A stretch of 64,000 nucleotides of DNA from Pelagibacteraceae bacterium (lineage in GTDB: Bacteria; Pseudomonadota; Alphaproteobacteria; Pelagibacterales; Pelagibacteraceae): assembly GCA_008638225.1 (NCBI GenBank), contig VTPP01000003.1, positions 1-64,000 on the forward strand, given 5' to 3'. The stretch's first letter is position 1, and the number at the start of each line of letters is the position of its first letter. Both the position numbers and the translations under genes were made by a program. The notes beneath the pieces are model-generated. The model was not told the origin of the DNA. It made no database searches and saw nothing but the letters and a program-made list of their open reading frames with translations. Positions 9,716 through 19,225 of the stretch are shown in pieces.

Positions 9716-10087
9716 ATGTTTATAAATTTTTTGAAGTCAATTTTTACTTGGTGGAATACTCAAACCTTAGGTACTTTTTTATTTACTAGTTTTTTTGGTA
9801 AAATGGTTGGAATCGATCAGTTTGGAAATAAGTATTATAAAAATTCAAATGACTCTAAAAGATGGGTTATTTACAATGGAGAAGTTGAGTCATCTCGCAT
9901 CCCTCCAGAATGGCACCTCTGGATACACAAAACATCAATTACGACACCAGACAAAATAAAATTCCCTGATCATGAGTGGATTAAAAACCATCACGAAAAT
10001 TATACAGGATCTAAATTAGCCCACAATCCATCAAAAAATTTAAAATCTAAAAATAAGGGCTATGAAAAATGGAATCCAGAGTCTTAG
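9716..10087 (+). CDS. NADH:ubiquinone oxidoreductase accessory subunit, NDUFA12 (B17.2) family
   Basis: Supernumerary complex I subunit shared by Alphaproteobacteria and mitochondria; the family helps assemble or stabilise the peripheral arm. Recognised from WWNTQTLGTFLFT, VGIDQFGNKYY, KRWVIYNGEVESSRIPPEWHLW and the C-terminal proline/lysine tail ending KGYEKWNPES. I prefer the ATG at 9716 (MFINFLKS); the frame extends two codons to a TTG at 9710. It overlaps the DUF2155 gene by 19 bases, a pairing conserved in the class. It lies 25 kb from the nuo operon whose product it should join. Confidence 0.9.
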   Translation: MFINFLKSIFTWWNTQTLGTFLFTSFFGKMVGIDQFGNKYYKNSNDSKRWVIYNGEVESSRIPPEWHLWIHKTSITTPDKIKFPDHEWIKNHHENYTGSKLAHNPSKNLKSKNKGYEKWNPES

Positions 10088-10461
10088 TTTTTTTTCTTTT
10101 TTTTCTTTTGCCTTCAAAGCTTTTAGCAGTGCAAGAAAATATATTGATTTTCAATACTACTAAAAACTCTGCTACTGTTGTGATTTTAGATAAAATTACT
10201 TCAAAAAAAACTATTCACCCAATAAAAATTGAAACACCATACAAAATAAATTCTTTAGAAATTTTAGTTAAAAGGTGTGTTCTTGATAATAACAAAGGTT
10301 CTCTTGAAATTATGACTTATTTGCAAGTTCAAGATTCTTCAAGACAAATACAAAACAAAGACAAAGTATTTATTTTCAATGGGTGGATATTTTCAAAGCA
10401 TCCTTACGTAAATGCATTTGAGCATCCAAATTATGATATATGGGTTGAAAGCTGTTCCTAA
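10069..10461 (+). CDS. DUF2155 family exported protein
   Basis: Function unknown; recognised as DUF2155, usually found beside NDUFA12 or aat in Alphaproteobacteria. The 130-residue protein starts with a hydrophobic signal segment (VLVFFLFFLLPSKLLA) ending in a plausible signal-peptidase site before VQENIL, so it is likely periplasmic. The family core appears as LDKITSKKTIHPIKIETPYKI, the single Cys in VKRCVLDN and the C-terminal GWIFSKHPYVNAFEHPNYDIW followed by ESC. The two Cys could form a disulfide. The gene starts inside the NDUFA12 gene and shares its last four bases (CTAA) with the accC stop. Confidence 0.85.
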   Translation: MESRVLVFFLFFLLPSKLLAVQENILIFNTTKNSATVVILDKITSKKTIHPIKIETPYKINSLEILVKRCVLDNNKGSLEIMTYLQVQDSSRQIQNKDKVFIFNGWIFSKHPYVNAFEHPNYDIWVESCS

Positions 10462-11801
10462 TTTAAAATATCAGATTTAGATAGCCAATTTGTATCATAA
10501 TTAGAATGTAAAAAATCATCATGCCTAAGAATTTTTTTATGAAGTCCGATTGTAGTATCAACTCCGGTAATAACAAACTCATCTAAGGCTCGCTTTAATC
10601 TTGTTACAGCCGAATTTCTGTCTTTACCATAACAAATCAATTTCGCTATTAAACTATCATAATAGGGCTGAACTTTAGAACCTTGAAAAATACAGCCATC
10701 TACTCTCGTACCGGGACCTGATGGTTGGTGATAAATATTAACTGTTCCTGAACTTGGTTGAAAATTTTTTAGGTAGTTTTCAGCATTAATTCTACATTCT
10801 ATTGCATGTCCAGTAAATTTAATATCTTCTTGCCTTAAATCTAACTTTCCAGTCGAAGCAATTTCAATTTGTCTTTTAACTATATCTATTCCTGTAATAG
10901 CTTCAGTAACCGGATGCTCAACTTGCAATCTTGTATTCATTTCCAAAAAGAAAAATTCTCCATCTTGATAAATAAACTCTAGAGTTCCGGCTCCTTCATA
11001 ACCAAGTTTTGAAATACTATTGACGCAAGTTGTAAGCAAATTTTGTCTTTGCTCTTCATTTAAAACTGGACTAGGAGACTCTTCTATTACTTTTTGATGC
11101 CTTCTTTGTATTGTGCAATCTCTTTCACCTAAATGGACCGTATTATTTTTTCCATCCGAAAGTATCTGAACTTCAATGTGTCTTGGATTTTTGAAATATT
11201 TTTCAATAAATACTTCATCGTTCCCAAAAAATTTTTTTGCTTCATTTTTAGCTATCTGAAGGTTTTCTAAAAGATCTTCCTCTTTATCTACAATTTTCAT
11301 GCCTTTTCCACCACCACCTCCTGCTGCTTTAATTAAAATAGGATAACCAATCTCTCTTGCTATTTTTTTTGCATCTTCAATTTCAGAAACTCCTTTTTCA
11401 GATCCCTGAATAGTAGGTAAGCCTAATTCTTTTGCTATTTTTTTTGCTTCAATTTTGTCTCCCATCTTTTTTATCAGTTCAGAATTTGGTCCAATAAATT
11501 TTATTTTATGATCTTCTAAAATTTTAACAAACATAGAGTTTTCTGATAAAAATCCATAACCAGGGTGAATTGCATCGGAGCCAGATATTTCAAAAGCTGA
11601 AATTAGCGAAGGGATATTTAAATAACTATCCTGAGCTTTATGTGGTCCTATGCAAATACTCTCGTCGGCTAGCTGAACATGCATAGCTTCCTGATCAACA
11701 TTAGAATGTACTGCAACAGTTTTTATATCTAATTCTTTGCAAGCTCTAATTATTCTTACTGCCACCTCACCTCTATTGGCAATTAATATCTTTTTAATCA
11801 T
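10458..11801 (-). CDS. accC: Acetyl-CoA carboxylase, biotin carboxylase subunit
   Basis: ATP-dependent carboxylation of the biotin on AccB, the first half-reaction of fatty acid synthesis. The 447 residues are of normal length, with ANRGEVAVRIIRACKEL at the N-terminus, HPGYGFLSEN, the Gly-rich ATP lid KAAGGGGGKGMKIV, the bicarbonate/biotin-site region FFLEMNTRLQVEHPVTEAITG and AIECRINAENY. It begins 3 bases after accB in the operon aroQ-accB-accC. The stop overlaps that of the convergent DUF2155 gene. Confidence 0.98.
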   Translation of the reverse strand: MIKKILIANRGEVAVRIIRACKELDIKTVAVHSNVDQEAMHVQLADESICIGPHKAQDSYLNIPSLISAFEISGSDAIHPGYGFLSENSMFVKILEDHKIKFIGPNSELIKKMGDKIEAKKIAKELGLPTIQGSEKGVSEIEDAKKIAREIGYPILIKAAGGGGGKGMKIVDKEEDLLENLQIAKNEAKKFFGNDEVFIEKYFKNPRHIEVQILSDGKNNTVHLGERDCTIQRRHQKVIEESPSPVLNEEQRQNLLTTCVNSISKLGYEGAGTLEFIYQDGEFFFLEMNTRLQVEHPVTEAITGIDIVKRQIEIASTGKLDLRQEDIKFTGHAIECRINAENYLKNFQPSSGTVNIYHQPSGPGTRVDGCIFQGSKVQPYYDSLIAKLICYGKDRNSAVTRLKRALDEFVITGVDTTIGLHKKILRHDDFLHSNYDTNWLSKSDILN

Positions 11802-11804
11802 TAA

Positions 11805-12221
11805 TTATTTTATTTTTGCGAGTATTTGATCGTACTCAATAGCTTCTCCGTCAGAAACCAAAAGTTCTATAATTTCGCCATCAACAGAAGCTTGAATGTG
11901 GTTCATAGTCTTCATTGCTTCAATAATTAAAATTGTTTCACCTTTTTTTACTTTTTTACCAATAGAAGCGAATGGTTTTGCACCTGGTTCTGGAGACAGG
12001 TAAGCGGTTCCAACCATAGGACTTTTTATAAGTTGTACCGAAGGATCTATTTCAACTTTTTTTTCATTAGCTATGGCTGGAGAAGAATTGACCACAGAAA
12101 CTTGGCCGGATGCTTTGCCAACTTTAATAGTCGTAATTCCATTTGAATAACTAATTTCTGTTAAATTAAACTCATCGAGATTTTCCGAAAGTTCTTTAAT
12201 TAATTTTTTATCTATTTTCAT
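11805..12221 (-). CDS. accB: Acetyl-CoA carboxylase biotin carboxyl carrier protein
   Basis: Carries biotin between the carboxylase (AccC) and the carboxyltransferase. The 138-residue protein has a helical N-terminus, a short Ala/Ser linker (about 40-60) and the C-terminal biotinyl domain, with the biotin-attachment site EAMKTMNHIQA (Lys about residue 105). LSPEPGAKPFASIGKKV is the family thumb region. Its start overlaps the aroQ end by 14 bases. The likely biotin ligase is the birA gene at 49.1 kb. Confidence 0.97.
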   Translation of the reverse strand: MKIDKKLIKELSENLDEFNLTEISYSNGITTIKVGKASGQVSVVNSSPAIANEKKVEIDPSVQLIKSPMVGTAYLSPEPGAKPFASIGKKVKKGETILIIEAMKTMNHIQASVDGEIIELLVSDGEAIEYDQILAKIK

Positions 12222-12657
12222 TTTTAATAATATTTTCTATTGCATCAACTGCTAAAATATAACTATTTAGTCCAAACCCGCAAATAATTCCATGCACAGA
12301 TTTGCTAATCATTGATTTATGGCGAAATTCTTCTCTGGCAAAAATATTTGAAATATGAATTTCAATTTTTGGAATATTCAGGGTATTTAAGGCATCAAGT
12401 ATTGCTACGGAAGTGTGTGTAAATGCAGCAGCATTTATAATAAGACCTTGAACATTATCTGCAATTTCTTGAATTTTATTAACTATTTCTCCTTCAATAT
12501 TTGATTGATAGAAATCAACAGAAATATTTTTTTTTTCAGAGTGTTTTTCAACCTCTTTTTGAATTTGCTCAAGAGTAATATGTCCATATATGTTAGGCTC
12601 TCTTTTACCTAACAGATTTAAATTTGGACCATTGATAATTTGTATTTTTAAGGCCAT
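12208..12657 (-). CDS. aroQ: 3-dehydroquinate dehydratase, type II
   Basis: Third step of the shikimate pathway. The 149-residue protein has the type II signature: IINGPNLNLLGKREPNIYG with the catalytic Arg and Tyr, DFYQSNIEGEIVNKI, IINAAAFTHTSVAILDAL and EIHISNIFAREEFRHKS, which includes the catalytic His. It is first in the operon aroQ-accB-accC, a common linkage in Alphaproteobacteria. Its ATG is 28 bases from the divergent thiS start, so the two promoters must overlap one another or the genes. Confidence 0.97.
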   Translation of the reverse strand: MALKIQIINGPNLNLLGKREPNIYGHITLEQIQKEVEKHSEKKNISVDFYQSNIEGEIVNKIQEIADNVQGLIINAAAFTHTSVAILDALNTLNIPKIEIHISNIFAREEFRHKSMISKSVHGIICGFGLNSYILAVDAIENIIKNENR

Positions 12658-12685
12658 ATAACTTCTGACAGTAATTATAGCAAAA

Positions 12686-12889
12686 ATGATAGAAATACAA
12701 TTAAATGGTCAAATCCACAAATTAGAAACAAGCTTGAGCATTGAGCAATTGCTAAACAAACTTTCGATCAATAAAAAAAAAGTTGCTGTGGAATTAAATA
12801 AAAGCGTTGTTCCAAAACAGAAATATTCTAGTATTAAAATTGCCAATCAGGATGTGGTTGAAATTGTAACTTTTATTGGAGGCGGTTAA
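12686..12889 (+). CDS. thiS: Sulfur carrier protein ThiS
   Basis: Small ubiquitin-like protein whose C-terminal Gly is thiocarboxylated to give sulfur for the thiazole ring of thiamine. The 67 residues start with MIEIQLNGQ, typical of the family (E. coli MQILFNDQ), and end TFIGGG, giving the required Gly-Gly end. It lies 3 bases before thiG. No thiF, thiO or thiH is beside it, so the activating enzyme and the glycine/tyrosine-derived input must come from elsewhere. The 28-base upstream gap is too short to hold a TPP riboswitch. Confidence 0.93.
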   Translation: MIEIQLNGQIHKLETSLSIEQLLNKLSINKKKVAVELNKSVVPKQKYSSIKIANQDVVEIVTFIGGG

Positions 12890-12892
12890 TTA

Positions 12893-13666
12893 ATGGATGT
12901 TTTTAAAATTGGAAATAGAATTTTTAAATCTAGATTAATAGTCGGAACTGGAAAGTATAAAGATCTTCAAGAAACGGCTGACGCAGTAAAAGCTTCTGGA
13001 GCAGATTTGGTTACTGTTGCAGTCAGAAGGGTAAATATTATTGATACTAAAGAACCATTGTTGATGGATTATATTGATCCAGCAAAAATTACTTACCTGC
13101 CAAATACAGCTGGATGTTTTACTTCTGAAGATGCATTAAGAACTTTGCGATTAGCAAAGGAGAGTGGAGGCTGGAATTTAGTAAAGTTAGAAGTTTTAGG
13201 TGATGAAAAAACTTTATATCCTAATATGCAAGAAACAATAAAGGCAGCCAAAATTTTAGTAGAGGAGGGTTTTGAAGTTATGGTGTATTGTTCCGACGAT
13301 CCCATAGCTTGTAAAATTTTAGAAAAAATAGGAGTAGTTGCTGTAATGCCGCTCGGCTCTTTAATCGGATCGGGGCAGGGAATACCCAATAAGCTAAATA
13401 TAGAAATTATAAAAAAACAATCCAACATTCCTGTTATTGTAGATGCAGGAATTGGAACTGCATCTGATGCAGTTATTGCTATGGAATTGGGCTGCGATGC
13501 AGTGCTTGTTAATTCAGCAATTGCAAAAGCCAAAAAACCATTAATGATGGCAGAGTCTATGAAGAATGCAGTTATTGCAGGTAGGCAATCCTACTTATCT
13601 GGCCGAATGGATAAAATAAATATTGCCTCGGCATCTTCACCAATTAATGGCAAGATAAGTAATTAA
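12893..13666 (+). CDS. thiG: Thiazole synthase
   Basis: TIM-barrel enzyme that builds the thiazole phosphate of thiamine from DXP, dehydroglycine and ThiS thiocarboxylate. The 257 residues show [26 protein letters not shown], the Schiff-base Lys in [33 protein letters not shown] and the phosphate-binding [12 protein letters not shown] with [11 protein letters not shown]. It follows thiS by 3 bases, behind a GGAGG that lies inside the end of thiS. Its last four bases (TTAA) hold the rne stop on the other strand. DXP would come from Dxs, which is not in this window. Confidence 0.97.
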   Translation: MDVFKIGNRIFKSRLIVGTGKYKDLQETADAVKASGADLVTVAVRRVNIIDTKEPLLMDYIDPAKITYLPNTAGCFTSEDALRTLRLAKESGGWNLVKLEVLGDEKTLYPNMQETIKAAKILVEEGFEVMVYCSDDPIACKILEKIGVVAVMPLGSLIGSGQGIPNKLNIEIIKKQSNIPVIVDAGIGTASDAVIAMELGCDAVLVNSAIAKAKKPLMMAESMKNAVIAGRQSYLSGRMDKINIASASSPINGKISN

Positions 13667-15612
13667 GCAACTTCTTTACTTCCGTTACCTTCTTTATTAA
13701 ATTTTTTTTTGAAAAATTTTCTTTTTTTGTGAAAAAATTTCTTTTTGTGTAATGTTTTATTTTCAGTTTCTGCTTCTAAAGCCTCTTCGTTTTTATCAAT
13801 TATTTTTGAGTATTTATTATTATCCTCCAAAATAGTTTCTTGTTCATTTAGTATTTTTTCAATTTCTTCTTTTTTTTGATTTTTAAATACAATTAGATAA
13901 TCTTCAGATAGAAAATCAGGATTAATTTGAAAGTTAATTTTAAATTTAAATTTTTTTTCAAAAAAATTAACCTCATCTTGCATGTTAGATTTTATATAAT
14001 CTATAATTTTCTTGGGCAGTTCTGCATTAACAGTTTTAATCTTAGGTAAAGAAAATACTTTTTCTTCAATTAATTTTAGTATTTTTTGTGAGAAAGACTC
14101 TACACTTAGTATAGTTTTCCACTGAACAGAGCTCTCTCTTAACCTTTGTCTCGTCATTTCTAAAAGGCCAAAATTACTTATTTTTCCAACCTGAACTCTA
14201 GCTTTATCGTTACGCAAAGCTTCTTTTAATTTTTTCTCTACCAATCTTCGGTTGGAATAATTTTCCATATCAATAAAATCAACAACAATAAGGCCCGCAA
14301 GGTCTCTTAACTTAGCTTGTCTCGCTATTTCCATTGCCGCTTCAACATTTGTTGTTAAAGCAGTTTTTTCAATATTTCTTTCTTTTGTAGATTTTCCTGA
14401 ATTTATATCGATAGCAACCAAGGCTTCTGTAGGATGAATGATAAGATAGCCTCCTGATTTTAAAGTAATTCTTGGCTCAAATATTTCATTCAAATATTTT
14501 TCTATTCCCTTAGAGTGAAATAATGGAACTTTTCCTTTATGTTTTTTAATTTTTTTTACTTGTTCTTTTGCAATAATTTCTGCATATTTTTTTGCTTTAT
14601 CATATCCAGTATCTCCATCTACAATTACTTCAGTAATTTCACTGCTAAAAAAATCTCTAATAGTTCTGTATATTACATCTCCCTCCTCATGTATTAGAGC
14701 TGGTGCATTCGAACTTATTGTTTTTTGTTTTATCTCTTCCCATATTTGAACTAATATATCTAAATCATTTTTAATTTCATTCTGAGTTTTTTTTGCACCT
14801 GCTGTTCTCACAATCAAGCCCATAGTTTCAGGTATTTCTAATTCATTAATAATTTCCCTAATATTTTTTCTGTCTTGCGAGTTAAATATTTTTTTAGAAA
14901 TTCCGCCTCCTTTGGCAGTATTGGGCATTAGAACTATATATTTGCCAGCTAATGACAAGAATGTTGTCAATGCAGCTCCTTTTTTTCCCCTTTCTTCTTT
15001 TACAATTTGAATGAGTATAACTTGACCTGGTTTTATAACTTCTTGGATTCTATAGCGCTTAAATTTACGTCTAGATCTAATATCGTTTATTTTCTTTTCG
15101 TATTCTGACTCAGAATTTAAAAATTCATCAGCAACCAGCGATTCATTTTGCTCTTCATTTACTAAAGAATCTTCATTAGATAAATTATCCTGATTTTCAT
15201 CTTCATTTATTTCATTATCAGTATCTTCATTTTTTGTTTCCTGCTCTCCGTTTTCATTTTCTGTAATTTCTTCTTGATTTTTCGGTGGGGTTAGATCTTT
15301 AGTTTCTTCTATTAATTGTTTTCTGACCTCTTCCTCCTCTTTTAAAATAGCTTCTTTGTCAGAGATGGGGATCTGGTAATATTGAGTCTGAATATCGTTA
15401 AAGGCTAAAAAACCATGACGATCATTTCCAAAATCTACGAACGCGGCTTGGAGTGATGGCTCTATTCTGCTTACTCTTCCTAAATATATATTGCCTTTAA
15501 GTTGTTTTTTTTCTTCGTTTTCGTATTCATACTCTTCAACTCCATTAACGGATTTGATAGCAACACGCGTTTGCTTCTGTTGAGAAGCATCGATAAGAAT
15601 CTCTTTTTCCAT
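13663..15612 (-). CDS. rne: Ribonuclease E/G family endoribonuclease, cysteine-free
   Basis: Main mRNA-decay and rRNA/tRNA-processing endonuclease. In order it shows an N-terminal RNase H-like start ([15 protein letters not shown]), an S1 domain (about 37-250) split by an acidic low-complexity insert (about 90-170, rich in Glu, Asn and Asp), the 5'-sensor/RNase H region, and the catalytic part with VAIDINSG and [10 protein letters not shown], which carry the Asp residues expected of the family. A basic C-terminal tail ends [17 protein letters not shown], probably RNA-binding. At 649 residues it lacks a long degradosome scaffold. There is no Cys in the whole protein, so the CPxC zinc link of E. 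coli RNase E is absent. RNase E versus RNase G is not settled by sequence alone. Confidence 0.92.
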   Translation of the reverse strand: MEKEILIDASQQKQTRVAIKSVNGVEEYEYENEEKKQLKGNIYLGRVSRIEPSLQAAFVDFGNDRHGFLAFNDIQTQYYQIPISDKEAILKEEEEVRKQLIEETKDLTPPKNQEEITENENGEQETKNEDTDNEINEDENQDNLSNEDSLVNEEQNESLVADEFLNSESEYEKKINDIRSRRKFKRYRIQEVIKPGQVILIQIVKEERGKKGAALTTFLSLAGKYIVLMPNTAKGGGISKKIFNSQDRKNIREIINELEIPETMGLIVRTAGAKKTQNEIKNDLDILVQIWEEIKQKTISSNAPALIHEEGDVIYRTIRDFFSSEITEVIVDGDTGYDKAKKYAEIIAKEQVKKIKKHKGKVPLFHSKGIEKYLNEIFEPRITLKSGGYLIIHPTEALVAIDINSGKSTKERNIEKTALTTNVEAAMEIARQAKLRDLAGLIVVDFIDMENYSNRRLVEKKLKEALRNDKARVQVGKISNFGLLEMTRQRLRESSVQWKTILSVESFSQKILKLIEEKVFSLPKIKTVNAELPKKIIDYIKSNMQDEVNFFEKKFKFKINFQINPDFLSEDYLIVFKNQKKEEIEKILNEQETILEDNNKYSKIIDKNEEALEAETENKTLHKKKFFHKKRKFFKKKFNKEGNGSKEVA

Positions 15613-15772
15613 GTTTGTAATTTCCAGTTTGTGTTATTTAAATTTATATTCATAAAAACTTTTTAAGCTTCAATGTTATTATAATATTGCATTAGATGTG
15701 TTTTTCAAAGAAATAAGATCTGATAGTCTAAATACATCAAAAAAAAGACAATTTTTAATGATTTAAAGCATT

Positions 15773-18133
15773 ATGGGAAATTTACTAAAATCAATAGCTC
15801 TTGGGATTTTACTTTTTTCTTTTACTGTTTTTTTAATAATTTTTTTAGCGTTATGGTATTTTTCGAGCGATCTTCCAAATTATCGTTTTTTAGAAAATTA
15901 TAAACCACCTGTATCTACTAAAGTTTATAATAATGATGGGGAAATTTCTGCAGATTTTGCAATTCAAAAAAGAACCTTTATCAGTATCAATGCCATACCC
16001 CCCTTTGTCATAAATGCTTTTTTGTCCGCAGAAGACAAAAATTTTTTTGAACACGCAGGAATTGATGCTCGAGGAATTATTAGAGCTATTATTAAAAATA
16101 TTAAAAATGTTGCGACAGGCCAAAGATTAGAAGGTGCATCTACTATTACACAGCAGGTAGCTAAAAATTTTTTACTTACATCTGAAGTTTCTTTCTCTCG
16201 TAAAATTAAAGAGGCAATTTTGGCCTTTAGAATTGAAAAATATTTGAGCAAAAATAGAATTTTAGAACTTTATTTAAACGAAATTTTTTTAGGGGAGCGA
16301 TCATACGGAATTGCTTCTGCTAGCATGACATATTTTGACAAGTCATTAAAAGAATTAAGCGTTTCTGAGGCTGCATTATTAGCAACTCTGCCTAAAGCGC
16401 CAAGCTTATACAATCCATACAGAAGTTTAAGCGCGGCTATTAAAAGGAAAGACTGGGTCTTAGAACGAATGTTTGAAAATAATTTTTTAAATAAAAATGA
16501 GTATGCACTTGCGGTAAAAGAAGAAATCGTTTTAAAAAAAAGAAAATTAGACTTTTACAAAGAATCTCTTTTTTTTACAGAAGAAGTTAGAAGATTTCTT
16601 TTTGATAAATATGGAGAAGACACTCTTTACAAGCGTGGTTTGTATGTAAAAACTTCTTTAGATAATGAACTTCAAAGAATTGCAACCAATGCTCTTAGAA
16701 AAAATTTAGAACTATACGATAAGAGACACGGATGGAGAGGTCCTATAAAAAATATTAAAAATACCGAAGAATGGAAATTGCATCTTAACACTATTAAATT
16801 CGATGAAATCAATAATTGGAAATTAGCAATAGTTAAGAATGTACAATCTAATTATGCTGAAATAGAAACTTCAGATAACAACAAAACTGTTAAGCTTCAG
16901 CTAGAAGATATAAAATGGGCTAGAAAATTTATAAATTCTGACACTCTCGGACCTATAATCAGCGATGTAAATCAAGTTTTGCAAATTAATGATTTAATAT
17001 GGGTTGAACAGAGTGAGGATAATAAAAAATGGTATCTAAGACAAATCCCAGATGTTAATGGATCTGTAGTAATTCTAAATCCATGGAATGGAAGAATTTA
17101 TTCAATGGTTGGGGGGTATAGTTTTGATTTGAGCCAGTTCAATAGATCTAGCCAAGCTATGAGACAACCAGGTTCAGCATTAAAACCATTTGTATACGCA
17201 TCAGCATTAGACAATGGTTATCAGCCAAACACAATTTTATTAGATGCCCCTTATGTAAATGAGCAGCCAAAAGAACTAGGAAAATGGAAACCAGACAATT
17301 ATGGTAATAAATTTTATGGCAAAAAAACATTGCGTTCAGGAGTTGAGCAGTCACGAAATTTAATGACCGTTAGACTTGCAGAAGCAATCGGAAATGAGAA
17401 AATTCTAGATCTTACCAAAAAAACAAAAATTTACCAAAATCCTCAAAACCTTCTTTCATTCACTTTAGGAGCAGGAGAAACAACGTTGCTTAACTTATCT
17501 AGCGCTTATAGTATATTTGTTAATGGTGGTAAAACTATCGAACCTTCTTTGGTTGATTTAATCCAAGACCAAAATGGAAAAATTATTTATCAAAAAAAGA
17601 ATTATCAGTGTGAAGGTTGCAATGAAATTTCTCAAGAATTGAAAAATTATCCAAAAGTTACAACTACTGAAAAAGCAGTATTAACAGAAGCAACATCATA
17701 CCAAATGGTTTCGATTCTCGAAGGAGTTATTGACAGAGGTACAGGCAAGCAAATGAATAATATAAAAATTCCACTAGCAGGAAAAACTGGAACAACTAAC
17801 AATAATTTAGATGCATGGTTTATTGGATTTACACCTGACCTTGTCATTGGTGTATATGTTGGATTTGACGAGCCCAGAACTTTAGGGAAATCTGAAACTG
17901 GTGCAAAAGCAGCGTTGCCAATTTTCCAAGATATTGTTCAAAATTTACCAAAAAAAGGAATGTCTTCTTTTTTTAAAATACCCCCAAGCATTAACCTTGT
18001 TAATGTTAATATAGCGGACGGCTTATCTTCAAAAACCTCAAATACAAATGTAATTTTAGAAAGTTTTAAGATAAATGAGTTTCCTCAAGATAAATATATA
18101 GATTTAGAAAAAAAATTAAGTACAGTTTATTAG
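15773..18133 (+). CDS. mrcA: Penicillin-binding protein 1A (bifunctional peptidoglycan synthase)
   Basis: Polymerises and cross-links peptidoglycan in the periplasm. The 786 residues show an N-terminal membrane anchor (about 8-32), a GT51 glycosyltransferase domain with SAEDKNFFEHAGID, GASTITQQVAKNFL and LNEIFLGERSYGIASAS, and a transpeptidase domain with the SxxK motif in RQPGSALKPF, the SxN motif as SRN in VEQSRNLM and KTG in AGKTGTTNN. Between them lies the OB-like insert typical of class A PBPs. It is divergent from rne across 160 bases and lies 2 bases before prfB. The pairing rne | mrcA-prfB is common in Alphaproteobacteria. Confidence 0.96.
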   Translation: MGNLLKSIALGILLFSFTVFLIIFLALWYFSSDLPNYRFLENYKPPVSTKVYNNDGEISADFAIQKRTFISINAIPPFVINAFLSAEDKNFFEHAGIDARGIIRAIIKNIKNVATGQRLEGASTITQQVAKNFLLTSEVSFSRKIKEAILAFRIEKYLSKNRILELYLNEIFLGERSYGIASASMTYFDKSLKELSVSEAALLATLPKAPSLYNPYRSLSAAIKRKDWVLERMFENNFLNKNEYALAVKEEIVLKKRKLDFYKESLFFTEEVRRFLFDKYGEDTLYKRGLYVKTSLDNELQRIATNALRKNLELYDKRHGWRGPIKNIKNTEEWKLHLNTIKFDEINNWKLAIVKNVQSNYAEIETSDNNKTVKLQLEDIKWARKFINSDTLGPIISDVNQVLQINDLIWVEQSEDNKKWYLRQIPDVNGSVVILNPWNGRIYSMVGGYSFDLSQFNRSSQAMRQPGSALKPFVYASALDNGYQPNTILLDAPYVNEQPKELGKWKPDNYGNKFYGKKTLRSGVEQSRNLMTVRLAEAIGNEKILDLTKKTKIYQNPQNLLSFTLGAGETTLLNLSSAYSIFVNGGKTIEPSLVDLIQDQNGKIIYQKKNYQCEGCNEISQELKNYPKVTTTEKAVLTEATSYQMVSILEGVIDRGTGKQMNNIKIPLAGKTGTTNNNLDAWFIGFTPDLVIGVYVGFDEPRTLGKSETGAKAALPIFQDIVQNLPKKGMSSFFKIPPSINLVNVNIADGLSSKTSNTNVILESFKINEFPQDKYIDLEKKLSTVY

Positions 18134-18135
18134 TA

Positions 18136-19225
18136 ATGTTTGAGCAAAAAAAATTAATTACTAACTTAGAAAAAATAATATCAAAGATATGGAGTTATCT
18201 TTGACAAAATCCAGTGTTTAAAAAAACTAGAAGATATTGAAAAACAAATTAATCTTCCAAATTTTTGGAGTGATAGCAACAAAGCTCAGATTATTATAAA
18301 AGAAAAAAATCATCTAGAAAAAATTTTAAATGATTACAAGTCTTATAAAGATGAATTAAATAATATCAAAGAATTGCTTGATTTTAATTCAAAAGAAAAT
18401 GACGAAAGTTTAAACTCAGATATTCAATCTAGTCTTTCAATACTTGAATCAAATATAAAAAAAATTGAGTTATTTTGTTTTTTGTCTAAAAAAAATGATG
18501 AGTTAGATGTATACATTGAATTTCATGCCGGTGCTGGAGGAACAGAAAGTCAAGATTGGGCCGAGATGTTAAGAAACATGTACATAAAGTGGGCTGAAAA
18601 AAAATCTTTTCAATGCCAGTTGATTAGTGAGACAAAAGGAGAAGAAGCCGGATTTAAATCATCAACCATTAAAATTGAGGGCAAATATGCCTATGGCTTC
18701 TTACGACATGAGTCCGGAGTGCATCGTTTAGTTAGAATATCTCCATTCGATTCGAATAAAAGACGTCACACAAGTTTTTCTAGTGTTTGGGTATATCCTG
18801 TTATTAATGAAAATATTGATATTGTTATTAATGAAAAAGATTTAAGAATAGACACTTATAGATCAAGTGGAGCTGGAGGCCAGCATGTCAACACAACAGA
18901 TAGCGCAGTGAGAATTACGCACCAACCTACCAATATAGTTGTACAGTGCCAAAATGAGAGATCACAACACAAAAATAAAGAAACGGCAATGAATATGCTA
19001 AAAGCAAGATTGTATGAGCTTGAAATGCAAAAAAAAGAAGATGAAAACAAATCTTTAGAATCTGGCAAAAGTGAAATAGGCTGGGGGCACCAAATAAGAT
19101 CATATGTTTTGCAACCTTATCAAATGGTAAAAGACAACAGAACAGGACTGGAAAGAAGTGATCCAGAAAAAGTGCTCAGTGGAGAACTGGATCCATTTTT
19201 AGAAGAAGCATTGCACAAATTATGA
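18136..19225 (+). CDS. prfB: Peptide chain release factor 2, with programmed +1 frameshift
   Basis: Releases peptides at UGA and UAA. The gene is in two frames: ATG at 18136 gives 22 codons to a UGA at 18202-18204; shifting +1 at CTT-T and reading GAC at 18203 continues in frame to the stop at 19225, for about 362 residues, the normal RF2 length. RF2 marks are the tripeptide region RISPFDSNKRRHTSF with SPF and the catalytic SGAGGQHVN. Read from the first downstream ATG (18374) the protein would lack about 79 residues, so the shifted product is clearly the real one. It overlaps the AsmA-like gene by 4 bases. Confidence 0.96.
18191..18205 (+). promoter_or_regulatory. prfB autoregulatory +1 frameshift site
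   Basis: The bases read GGAGTTATCTTTGAC. A Shine-Dalgarno-like GGAG (18191-18194) lies 4 bases before the slippery CTT codon, followed by the in-frame UGA and C. In E. coli the layout is AGGGGG-TAT-CTT-TGA-C, so the key parts are kept with a weaker, slightly more distant internal SD. When RF2 is scarce, the ribosome pauses at UGA and slips +1, so RF2 controls its own level. The frame arithmetic across the site is exact (57 codons from GAC to the ATG at 18374). Confidence 0.93.

Noticed and set aside
12658-12685. TPP riboswitch before thiS
   Set aside because: The gap to the divergent aroQ is only 28 bases, too short for the element.
13093-13533. Long open frame on the minus strand inside thiG
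   Set aside because: It lies wholly inside a conserved gene and has no recognisable protein features. Similar antisense frames inside purM, aspS, nuoF, nuoG and dnaE were left out for the same reason.
18136-18373. Possible frameshift error or pseudogene at the 5' end of prfB
   Set aside because: The stop is in the exact CTT-TGA-C context with an upstream GGAG, the classic RF2 recoding site, and the frame rejoins precisely.
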